A stretch of DNA of 64,000 bases from Paramecium tetraurelia (lineage: Eukaryota; Ciliophora; Oligohymenophorea; Peniculida; Parameciidae): positions 63,328-127,327 of the forward strand of contig NW_001799634.1 of the NCBI RefSeq assembly GCF_000165425.1, written 5' to 3'. The position numbers and the translations under genes were made by a program. Below, piece after piece: positions 23,482 through 33,920 of the stretch; position 1 is the first letter of the stretch, and the number at the start of each line of letters is the position of its first letter. The notes below the pieces were generated by a model. It saw only the letters and a program-made list of their open reading frames with translations, had not been told where the DNA came from and did no database searches.

Positions 23482-24663
23482 TCAATTAATAATTAAATAA
23501 TTCATTTTTTAAAAATTTACCTTAACTTAAATCTATTCCATAAATATCCTTATAGATTTGTCTAAGGTAGAGATTAGATGCCCTTATCCTTTATGGATAG
23601 TGCTAATTTTAGGATTCTTGCTTCGAATGACATTAAATTTCTCTAGGACTGATTTAGAAGTCTCAACAGGATTAAAAGTCTCCAATTCGTTACCTTACTT
23701 AATTTTATTATCTTTTAGTTCCATTTCTTCAGTCTTTTAAACTTCCCTTTGCTATTGTTGAGATTCTAAAGACAATGAGTAAAACAATTACTTTTTTCTT
23801 CTGATTCTGCTTATTTTAATAATGGAGCCGATCTAGCATGGTCCATAAGAGATACTAGATATTAACATAAGGAGAATACATGGCAAATTATTAAACATAG
23901 TAGCAGTAGCTTAGAAATGTGTTTTTTGATGTAAACTAGGGAGTAAATTTTTGGCAATCAATCTGCTTAAATATGCTTTTCTATCAAGTGAACTCATATT
24001 TTCAGAGAGATTTTCCATATTTAATACTTTCTTCTTGCTGAATTTCTGATTCCCCACTTGAGTTTATGTGTGATCCTTCAAAAACTGTTTTATTCTTCCC
24101 AGACTAGTTTTATCTCTGTATCGAAACACATCTCGTTTGATGTCTTTGGAAGGATCCCTTTCACGAAAGCAGTAATGAACAACTTGTCGATTGGGTAGAA
24201 AATCGAGGTCTTTGTTCCTTTCCAAAGCTTCTTGGATAAGATCTTTTTAGTGTTTGAAACCCTTAACATAAAATTGCGGATCACCCAAATTTTTGGTTGG
24301 GTCTTCCTCTCTAAACGCTTAGGTTGTTGGCTATTTGTATTCAGTACAAACGACTGGATTCTCAAACATATTGATCACAAAATTTTCGACTCGTTTCCTA
24401 TAATTCTAAGCAAATCGATTGTTTAACTCTTGATTTATTGAATCACTTGTACCTTTGCGAACTTCTCGTTCTCTCATATAACCTTTCTTAATCTTATCTA
24501 TCTCTTTGGATAAGGCTAGTTATTTCTCATATTAATATGAATTAAAAATTAATAATTTATAATATGCATATTGTGTACACAATATCTGCTTCAATGATTA
24601 ACTAAGAAAGATTGATAATGAAAATTGTTGAAGATAGTGTAACAAAATACTTTAAGTATTCAT
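23482..24663 (-). CDS. Unrecognised protein, basic and Gln-rich
   Basis: The well supported part covers about 23540-24500: ALSKEIDKIKKGYMREREV, VENFVINMFENPVVCTEYK, FREEDPTKNLGDPQFY, NRQVVHYCFRERDPSKDI and a long charged C-terminus. At least one intron is likely near 23800-23850, where a hydrophobic frame interrupts the polar one. The start is uncertain: the frame stays open to ATG 24663, but the first 50 codons are AT-rich and hydrophobic, and the internal Met in KKGYMRER could be the true start. The mix of charged and aromatic segments recalls axonemal structural proteins, but I cannot place it in a family. Confidence 0.5.
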
Positions 24664-24694
24664 ATAAAACTTAATATTATAAATAGGAAAATGA

Positions 24695-25505
24695 TCATAC
24701 TTTGTAGATTGACTTTTGTTTTTCAATGAAGGATTTCCATTTTTCTTTGGGTATTTATTATTTTTATACATCATAATACAATGGTTCTATCCAATACATC
24801 CATTCATTTTAAATCAACTCTTTAACCAATCCTTAGAATAATAGTTTATCGTCTTAATTCACAATTTGCTTAATGATTTTTTCAATTTATATTTTATCAC
24901 TAAAGTCAAGTCCTTGTAGTGTGCGTATTTTGAATATGATATTGTTGAACTCGGGATCCAAGCGTAAGTTCAAATCGTCTTGTTTGGTCTCTACGATTTG
25001 GATTAACTAATTTTAAATTCATTCTTATTACTTTTTGTAGTAGCTATTGGTATGTTCCTTAGTAGAGCTAGGACTTTTGTTTAATGGTTTCAATTTCCTA
25101 TAAAAGTAAGGATTTAATATTGTTATTATGATGATTAGAGACTCTCGTAACTTACTTCTACTCAATTTTTTGATGAGTTAGATCTACGCTGTTATCTTAT
25201 TCAAAAATTCTATGTCTTTTACCTGGTGTAGATTTATATCTTGTTTAGCTTAATTCTTTTCTTACTTTTATGTCAGGTAATTCTTCGAAGATTCTATTTC
25301 TCTGAGGAGTTAGATGATCAATCTGATTTCCCTTGGGGATTATTTCAAGCTTGATATCATTTTCTTATGGTGAATGATTGGCTGCCTGAGTTAAGAAATA
25401 TTGATGATTAGTTTGTTTTGCTAAGACTTCAGGGTTTTGATTGTATTGATAGCCATGAGGTAATGGTAATGTTTGATCTTGTTATCTGTTATAGAAAAAT
25501 GACAT
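24695..25505 (-). CDS. Unrecognised helical protein
   Basis: 261 residues with one 25-nt intron near 25010-25034, giving an exact codon count. The N-terminal third is Gln/Asn/His-rich and probably disordered; the C-terminal half is helical (DDLNLRLDPEFNNIIFKIRT, IQIEKIIKQIVNQDDKLLFQ) and ends with a Trp-rich segment (EWMYWIEPLYYDV) and a basic tail. No family recognised. It lies in a run of four minus-strand genes with gaps of about 30-50 bp; these are probably separate transcription units, as usual in ciliates. Confidence 0.62.
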
Positions 25506-25550
25506 TTAATTTATTTATTAAAATTAATCATATGTAAATTGTTATTACAA

Positions 25551-27723
25551 TCACTACTTGACTTTCAAATTGATCTTTATTTATTCAATGTTATTAATGG
25601 AAAGTGGATCTGAATTAACGGAATCACATTAAACCTCCTCTTTGTCCATTTTAATTTAATTCTTTTCCCATTGGATAAAGTGGGATACTTCAAAAATGTC
25701 TCTGACCTCTTGTCCTAATTTTTCAATCAGCTTCTCATTAATTTTGTTACTCTATTGCAATGATTAATGAATATGATCATAGGCCTATATTATATATAGT
25801 CATTGTCACCTAAAATAACTTATAGTAAGCATTAAGTGATTCATCTTAATGGTAACATTCCAACTGAGTAGAATTAGTCCTGACACTGTCCAAGGTCCTT
25901 CTTACTAAACTCCGAGTCATACATTACTCTTCCTCGTAACTATTGATCACCTGTTTCGGAGCAAAGTCAAACAACATTAACTAATCTTGAGTTAACAAGA
26001 GTTCTTTCAATACGTTAATTTCTTTGACTTTGTCTATGATAACACAGAGATCCAAATCTTTATTAATCTTTTTTCTAATTATATATAATTGCATTTTACA
26101 TGGCTTTTTGGAGAAGAAGGCTGTTGCGGTCAGTAAATAGTTTAGAGCAGAAGATACTGGAGAGAATATATTTATAGTTGAATAGAATGGGTTTGCTTCG
26201 ACTTAATATCTTTTAGATTTACTAAGTTAAGTAACTCTTTCGATCACTAATTCCAAGTTATTTAATAATTTATTCTTGTTCTTACTAGAATAAACGCTGT
26301 TCTTCTTGCCGATGAGTAATGATTAATTCTGTCTTGGCTGGATATATTTCATCCTGTTTGGATGTAAATTAGTCTTCTCTTTTCGTTGTATCATTTAAGA
26401 TCAATTTTTAATTTTGCGTGTACTTAGGAGATTGCAGTTGAGATTACAGTTCCTGATCTTAAGGTTATTCTTAATGTTTATTAATAATGATAGTTCTGCT
26501 TTTAGCCCTGGCTATGGTTTTCTTGATTTCTCTTCTCTGTTGAGTTTCTGCTTGAGAATCATTCTTAATTGGAAAATCGTAAATCTGGTTGGCCAAGTCG
26601 ATCATAACTAGAGAAATCAAGCAAAGTGTTACATCTCGATTTATTATAGGATTTGATGAGGACTCCGAAGATAAGAGCAACGATATTTGCAAATCCTCCA
26701 AGATAAGAGAGCAAATCTGCAATATCCTAGAAGTCCCTTCTGATGACATAGGTGTAGGGACTTCTTCTCATGTAGATGGCTGAATATTGTTGTCCGTTGT
26801 TTTGGACAGTGCTGGTTTTGAAGTCCCCAGCCTTCTTCACATTGAAGACGTTTTCCTGGAGGTCTTTGAGATAGGGAAATATGTTGTCATCGGTGGTGAT
26901 GTTGTATTTTTGATAAAAGACATCTGTTTCAGTGCCCGTTTGGATCAGAAAGGAGAAAAAGGACTCATCATCCAAAAAGACTTGGGACATATTCTACACT
27001 TATAATGGGTTGATTACATTATTGGTCATGTACCTAAAATGAGTAAATTACTTACATTTTGATTCTAAAAGAACGTTCGGACTGGAGATACTTATCTCTG
27101 GTTTGAGAACTTGCACATTCGGGTTTCCAAGTCAACATGGAATTGGATGCTGTATTATTGGAGCAGTCGCTTACAGCTATTTTGACGAACTCGAAAAGGT
27201 CACTTGTGTAACCACCACTTAATATGATAGAGTAGTTGTGTTGAGGACATAACCATTCCTAGAGATTGAGTGAGGAAAACTGGGGAGTGAAATTCTAATT
27301 CTGAAAAATGTTTTGGAACCGATCTTCAGTGCAGGGGATGAGATCGATGAAATTATCAGTTTTGTTTAAGGTTCCATCTGAAGATCTTATGTATCTGCGT
27401 TATCTGAGAGTGAGGTTGAAGAAAGGCTGAGTGTTGAATTTGGGTTATTCAACTGCTATGGCGAACATGTAATTGTTGTCGTTTAATTCAATTCTGTCTG
27501 GATTGGAATCGAAGATTGTCTGAGTGTTCAGATTTATCACATCTCTGTTCAGAAAGTTAACGATGTTCTATTGAAAGAAGAATCCTATAACAGCAATAAT
27601 TGCAAGAGAGAATAACCCACCAACTGCAGTTTAGTACTAATTCTCTCCATTAAAATTCAATTGTATGTTTTACCCAAAAATATCCACTTTCTTAAAAACT
27701 TGAATACTAATTGATTCTTACAT
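25551..27723 (-). CDS. Two-membrane-span ciliate protein, copy B
   Basis: Starts MQESISIQVFKKVDIFGQN; then FNGENQYQTAVGGLFSLAI with the first membrane helix ending FFFQQN, a long extracytosolic domain (DSNPDRIELNDNNYMFAIA, WLCPQ, DCSNN, ECASSQ), the signature IYMRRSPYTYVI, a second helix LGGFANIVALIFGVLI, and a cytosolic tail with LANQIYDF and LDLCVIIDKVKEINVLKELL. Every landmark aligns with copy A at 19868-22304, including the C-terminal LIEKLGQEVRDIF. Copy A and B differ at most residues, so this is an old duplication, not a recent tandem copy. Several 20-30-nt introns are required. Function unknown. Confidence 0.72.
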
Positions 27724-27769
27724 TCTGAAGATTTTTTCATCATCATTATAATATTTTAAATTTATTAAC

Positions 27770-28716
27770 TCAATATTTATAAAACCCTCTCCCCGATTTT
27801 TTGCCCAACCAACCAGCATTTACATAATTGACCAACAATGGACAAGGTCTATATTTGGAATCCCCAAGATCCTGATGCAACACCCTCATTATTTCTAGGC
27901 AAGTGTCCAAACCAATGAAGTCCGCCAAAGTTAACGGGCCTGAAATTTTATGTAATTGTACCCATAGGGACGTTTGTACCTAATTTCATTGCTTTGTCAA
28001 TTCCCTCCACGGTTCCAATTCCTTCGTGTAAGGTTTGGATAGCCTCGTTGATATAGGGCATAAGAATTCTATTTGCAATGAATCCCGGAATGTCTTGGGC
28101 AATCACTATTTCCTTCTTCATTTTAGATGCCAACCTATATTAGAATGAATTGATGCAAGTACTCTAAGGTAGTGTCCAATGTTTATTGAGAAGTCTAAAG
28201 TCCCTTGATGACCTCGATCAATTTCATGACTGGCACTGGATTCATGAAATGCATTCCAATAATACGATCAGGCCTATCTGTGATTCCAGCCAACTTTGTT
28301 ATGGAGATGGAGGAGGTGTTACTAGCCAATATGGTTTCAGGCTTTGTTGCTTTGACTAACTATCTGAAAATTTCTGCCTTCATTTCGAATTTCTCAGGAG
28401 CTGCTTCAACAACAAAATCACAAGATGCCAAATCAGACATTTGCAAATGAAAACTGAATCTCTACAAAACATCTGTTTTGATTTGATCTGTCATCCTATT
28501 CTTTTGAATTTCCTTGTCGCACCATTTCGACACAAAATTGTGACTTGCATTCAATCTAATCTTCATGTTTGCTATTTACCTTTATTCATTCACATCAACC
28601 ACTCGTACTCTCAATCCTGCTACTGCACTTCCAACTATGGCGATGCCTGTCCCCATTTGTCCAGCACCCACAACTCCCAAGACTGTCGAAAATCTGTATC
28701 TAAGAAATTATTTCAT
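27770..28716 (-). CDS. HADH: 3-hydroxyacyl-CoA dehydrogenase
   Basis: 290 residues after three introns (24, 28 and 22 nt), exact codon count. NAD-binding start [17 protein letters not shown] (GxGxxG), then [54 protein letters not shown] with the catalytic His, [39 protein letters not shown] and the C-terminal GRGFYKY. The catalytic His-Glu pair (GMHFMNP and VVEAAPE) is intact. The enzyme oxidises L-3-hydroxyacyl-CoA to 3-ketoacyl-CoA in fatty-acid beta-oxidation. The N-terminus MKQFLRYRFS is basic and could be a short mitochondrial presequence. Its start codon lies only 10 bp from that of the divergent gene. Confidence 0.95.
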
Positions 28717-28726
28717 AATTATTTAA
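28717..28726. promoter_or_regulatory. 10-bp divergent start-to-start interval
   Basis: Only ten bases, AATTATTTAA, lie between the HADH start (28716, minus) and ATG 28727 (plus). If both starts are right, the promoters and both 5' UTRs must overlap the opposite gene's coding sequence. Using a later plus-strand ATG (28835 or 28847) would widen the gap to about 120 bp. Confidence 0.45.
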
Positions 28727-30151
28727 ATGACGGACAATTTAATAACAGCACCTTATTTTTCTTCAAAGAAGAAGTTCTTTTACAAAAATCTCCTTGACGA
28801 GAATTCTAGGGTGGACTTCATCTCACAATATAGAATGATTTAAAAAATGAAGGATTCAGGCCAACCTCTACAAACACAAGAATACACTCACAGAAACGAA
28901 TACAAACCTCTCTTCACTTTTGGATCTCCCAAGCATTCTCTCGAACAAATCACTACCAAATAATCCACTCATCTAACCACCACCCAACGTGTCATTCCAA
29001 ATACCATCGCTTCATTTGATAGAGAAGAGTCATTACCCACGATTTCGAGAAAAAAGAGAGCAAACATCAAAAAAATCAAGATGATCACACAAGCCCAACA
29101 GGATCTACAAATACTCGACTATCTCGAGTATGTCAAACAAACTCAATTACAAAAAAAACAATTGAACAACATCTTTGAAAAATTGGACGAAAAAGAAGGA
29201 GATACATTTGTTTCCCTAAATCAATTAAAACAGAACCATCTCAAGTCAATTAAGGCTGAATAAAACCTATACATTCATAAACTTATATTTAGTTCCTTTG
29301 CTGTCTACTCCATTAAAGTATTGAAATAAATTACCATTTAAGAAATTATTGATCTATATTTGGCTGCCCAAAAAATACAAACAAGCCAATTCAGCTCAGT
29401 AGAATAAATCGTTCAATCCTTCTTATCAGATTTAGAAATCGCCTCCAGAATTTATAACTCAACCAAACTCATGGCCTCTGCCCTATGTAAAATTACTGGC
29501 ATTGATTACAAACTCTTCTATCTCCTTTACAAACCCAAACGAATCCTCCCCAACTCTGAAGGCTACGTAATTGACGAGAACTTTGCAAACAATTACCAAT
29601 ACACCCACATTGACTGCTACGATGTCTACTATAGAATATTTGGAGCCGGAGACTTGCCATACGAATATCTAGAGCACATGAAGGACTTCTATCCTCAAGA
29701 AGCACCCCCCACCATGTTCAATAACCAAATCAGACTAAAGGACTATAAACTATCTAAGTAGAAGTTGGAGAACGATTTCGGAAAGGACAAGACTGGCTGG
29801 TACAATAATGCCAACAAAATTGAGGTAGACTTGGACTTCATTAGAAAATTGCTCTATTACCAAAAAAATCTCCAAATTTCACTCAAGAACAAGCAATAAG
29901 ATATCATCGTAAACAAGCAGTTGTAATTGCAGCACTATACCAAATAAGTTATCACTGAACAACCAGAAGAACAAAAGCAGAGGCAAATGATGTAACAAAC
30001 CAACTCTCTTTTGTACAAAATCGAAACTGTCGAAAATTAAATAGGAACCTTCCCATTGGTATCGAGAGCGAATCGTTATTTCTATGAGAATCTACATTAC
30101 CTTGAGAGAATACAGAATAAAATTAAGAAGAATGATTATTAAATATAATGA
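28727..30151 (+). CDS. Unrecognised intronless protein with distinct codon use
   Basis: 474 residues in one uninterrupted frame. It starts MTDNLITAPYFSSKKKFFYK; two later in-frame ATGs exist at 28835 and 28847, but the 40 codons before them look protein-like. The middle has a helical segment (QQDLQILDYLEYVKQTQLQK) and a region with many aromatics (IDCYDVYYRIFGAGDLPYEY). The C-terminal third is Gln/Lys-rich and probably coiled. Gln is coded mainly by CAA/CAG, and C-ending codons (AAC, TAC, CTC, ATC) are common, unlike neighbours, which use TAA/TAG heavily. No family recognised; probably a structural or regulatory protein. Confidence 0.72.
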
Positions 30152-30689
30152 ACAATTATATTATACCTTTATTTCAAACAATTGTATTGAATTATAGATA
30201 TTCTATTCATTTGATTAGTCAGTATTTTCAATATTCAATAATCTTTTCTAAACACATTAAGTATGTAACTCCTTATATTTTTAAGTATTAATTTCAACAT
30301 AATTATATAGATTTCCATTATATAAGAAACAGTATTATCGATAAACCAGTATCATTAGAAAAGTATTTACAATCAATTAAAACTTATATTACTCTGATTA
30401 AAATATATATTAGATTAATTTCATAAAACAATTGTAAAATAAATGGAATTTGATAATTTTCGATTTAGAGCATTAGGTCCTATATGATAATATATGTACT
30501 AATAATCTATTTTCTCAATATATTTATAATATTGAGTAAAAGTGTTATTAAATCAACTTTAATGAGTAAAATCTTTGTCTTACAATTTATTTACTGATTA
30601 GGTTTATGAGTTCTTGTTTTCAAGAATATATATACAAACATATATCTACAACTTACAAGTTACAAATTTTTTACATTTAATTTAATAAA
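30152..30689. other. AT-rich interval, nothing recognised
   Basis: About 540 bases, extremely AT-rich, with no supported gene. It should include the promoter of the coiled-coil gene at 30690. Confidence 0.5.
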
Positions 30690-33250
30690 ATGTAATATCG
30701 AGATGAAAGTGATCTTACTTAAGAGGAAAACAATAATTGCAATTAAAATTAAAGTTTATTTTGATATCTAATTAGAAATAAGTAGCTAAGGACTAATCAT
30801 ATCAAAAGAAGAAGAAGATTAAATCGTAGATATGAATGGAGATGCATTTAAATTAAACCAAAACTGTGATGCTGAGAACGATCACCAAAAATGTCAATAA
30901 GAATTACAAATATCTTACAACTCTCTCTCAGATGAATCCGATCATTACCTTTGTGACCACTTTTACCAAGGAATAGAGCAGATAAATTTTGATGATGAAC
31001 ATGAAAACTTTTAGGAAAAATCAAATATTATCAATAAAACTTAATTAAGCTAGGAAGAAATCATGCAAAATCAGATTAGTGATTATGATGATGATGAAGC
31101 ACATAAAAAATCAGAATAAAATAATTAGAATTAAAATGTAAAACTAAAAAACTAAGTATTTTAGATAGAAACAATAAAGGAGAAGATGAATCGTTTAGAT
31201 TAAGAGTATACAACTAGACTTTCCAATTATCAAGAAAAAAAGGACAAAGAATATAATACTCTAAAGGAATAATTGCAGAAAAAATTACAAGAAAATGAAA
31301 TAATACTACGCTAATAAATTGAAGCTGAAAGAATTGAGTTGACAAATTAGTATCAAAAGTAGAGTGAAGCTGAAGAGAGCATGGTAAAATAAAAGTAAAT
31401 GAAAATTAAAGAAAACCTGGGTCGCGAATTCATAATTTGTGTCTAAAAGGTGAATATGAAGATAGGAAAGCAATTATTGGAAGATTTAGAATAATATAAA
31501 TAACTAAAATAGAAATCTAATCAAAGTAAACTCAACCTTCTGTAACATAAGCTTTATTTGAATCGCTTAGTTAATACTAAGAAGATAATCTAAAAAAAAT
31601 AATCTGATTAAAATAAAAATTCTTCCATTGAAACTTCAGAAAAGAATAAGTTCCTGCAAAATGAATTTAATTAATATCGAATATAAATCATTGAATCTAT
31701 TGAATAGAATATTTAATTACTAGATTAACAGAATGCTGTTAAGCTTCATAAAGAAAAAGAGCTTCTAAAAAAAGAGTATAATTAAAAATTTGAATCTTAA
31801 AAAGCCGAATTAAAATACTAAATCGCTTAATAGTAGAATAAAAACAAAATAATTGATAAATATGCCAAATAAATTTTCGAGAATCATATCATAGAAAGAA
31901 GGAATTTTAAAGAACAATAATTTTAAGATGAAATAAAATATATTTAATAAAAAGAACTCAAGATTGCTTCGTATTTAAACCTTGATTGCAATGACAAGGA
32001 AGTCAAATAAATAAAAGTTGATAATTTAAAATAGTTTTTAGCCTTAAAATAATAATTGAATGAAACATTATCTAACAAGATCTAACAACTCAAAATGGAT
32101 TTATAGAATACTTACTAAATAATGAAAAGCAACTTAGCCGAAACCTATATTGAAAAGACTTGAAAAGCAAAAGAGGCTTCATGAAAATAATCGCCAATAT
32201 AGATAAATATTAGAAGTGTTCCAAGATACCATTAAAAAGTAGAAATTTATAGATGAATTTTCTGAGAATATTCAAAGCCTAGAGATTCAAAAAAAATAGA
32301 TGGAACAATATTTACAATGTTAACAGATCAAAATTGAAAACAATTCGTTATAAGATGCATCCTCTCAATTAGACATGATCAATTCTGACTTCGAATAAAT
32401 TTGTGATAGAGTCCAAATACTTAAATTATAGGATTAGGAGGTTTAAAAGGAATTAGTACAGCTATAAAGAAAGCGTTATAAATTAGAATCAAATCGCTAA
32501 TACAAACAATACAAGTCATAAATGATATATAATTGTTCGCAGACTCTTAATGAATTAAATGATCGTTTTAATAATGGCTAAATAGATTTAAGCAAGCCTT
32601 TGGAAATTTCTGAGTCATCTTCATAAGAACAAGTGTCTTCAAAAATTGAAGAATCTCAATAATTTCCAACTTAAATGGATCTTGTTGAAGTGATGAATTT
32701 ACAATATATGTATAAATTTATATAATCTGAAGGAAAAAATGGAAGGCTTTTGTATTGAATTAAAGAATAATTTGGACTCTGCAAGATGAAATGCGTAAAA
32801 GAGAAAAAGCAAAACTCAAAAAGATGGGGAATAAACTAAATAAAGATATCAGAAATATTGAACAGGAATTTTAACAATAAAATAACATAAAGAAGAAAAA
32901 TGAATTTAGATTAGAATTTTTAGAAAAATAGGGATAGATCTTAAAGTAATAATAATCCCAAATAATTGCTAATGAATAAAAAGGAATTTAATGGAAATAA
33001 ATATTACAGTAGAGAAAGAAGGTGTTAGATAGTATGAATTTCTATACTTCTGATCAATCCCCAATTAAAAAATCACTAGAGGAATTAGATAATTTGTACG
33101 TCCAATATATTAATATTGATAGTGAAACTGACAATTTGCAACAAAATGTTTAGGTATTATTTACTCTCATTTTAGGCTGAAGGGTAAACTAAATATAAAC
33201 TTTATTCGCCTAGTTAATATTCTTTTATATCACAGAAGTAAAACTTTTGA
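30690..33250 (+). CDS. Long coiled-coil protein with a probable 1-nt frameshift
   Basis: About 830 residues rich in Gln, Lys and Glu, with long stretches of heptad-like helix from about 31150 on (for example IKEKMNRLDQEYTTRLSNYQ) and no known domain. The N-terminus is acidic. Introns of 22, 23 and 22 nt lie near 30752, 32708 and 33154. In the first frame the protein meets TGA at 32159 directly after AETYIEKT; the continuation RLEKQKRLHENNRQY, with strong coiled-coil character, is in another frame. Dropping one A from the run AAAA at 32153-32156 joins them, and spliced length minus one base is a multiple of three. A sequencing error or recent mutation are both possible. Likely cytoskeletal. 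Confidence 0.65.
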
Positions 33251-33920
33251 TTTATAATATATATTATTTAAATGATTCTAATGGTTTTTCATAAATTATA
33301 AACTTGACTTCTTAAGTGTTAGATATTCTTTACAAATTATTTGATAAGGAATTTATACTTTATGATAGTTATCAGCTATCTTAGCATAATTATTAATTGG
33401 TTTTGTTTTCTTAATCTTTCGAATTACTAATAATTTGCTATTGTGTTAGAATGCTGTGTTAACATAGATTAAAATTAGATTAACTTTATGTATTCTATTG
33501 GTTAAATATAATGAATTTGTCAATTTTATAATTTAAATTTAACCTTTATGAGATAGATGGATATAAGATAAAAAAATTTTACAAAATTCAAAAAAATAAA
33601 CTAATAGTATTCTAAAAATACAGTAATTTTATATTATAAGTACCAATGATTATTTTATTGTAAACAGGATATCTGCAACATGAGAGAATATGTAGTTGTA
33701 AATTACAGGTAAAGTAAAATTACAATGGTTCCACGAAGTTTTGTAAAATTTTATTTCTCTTTGGTAGAGTTAGATTGGATAGTATATGTGATTGAATTTT
33801 CTTTTTGAATTGGGTGAGAATGAGAAGTAAATAAAAGGAGTTGAATAGAATCTAGGTAATGAGAGTATTCTACCTGATGTATGAGAATAATAAAAAACGG
33901 TTTTACATATTTATTTTTTT
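33251..33920. other. AT-rich interval before the giant gene
   Basis: About 670 bases without a supported gene. The stretch just upstream of ATG 33921 is TTTATTTTTTT-rich and would be the promoter and leader of the giant secreted-protein gene. Confidence 0.45.

Noticed and set aside
24090..24365. Minus-strand 91-codon ORF starting MRIQSFVLNTN
   Set aside because: Another frame of the same strand carries the longer gene with charged, Gln-codon-rich sequence through this region.
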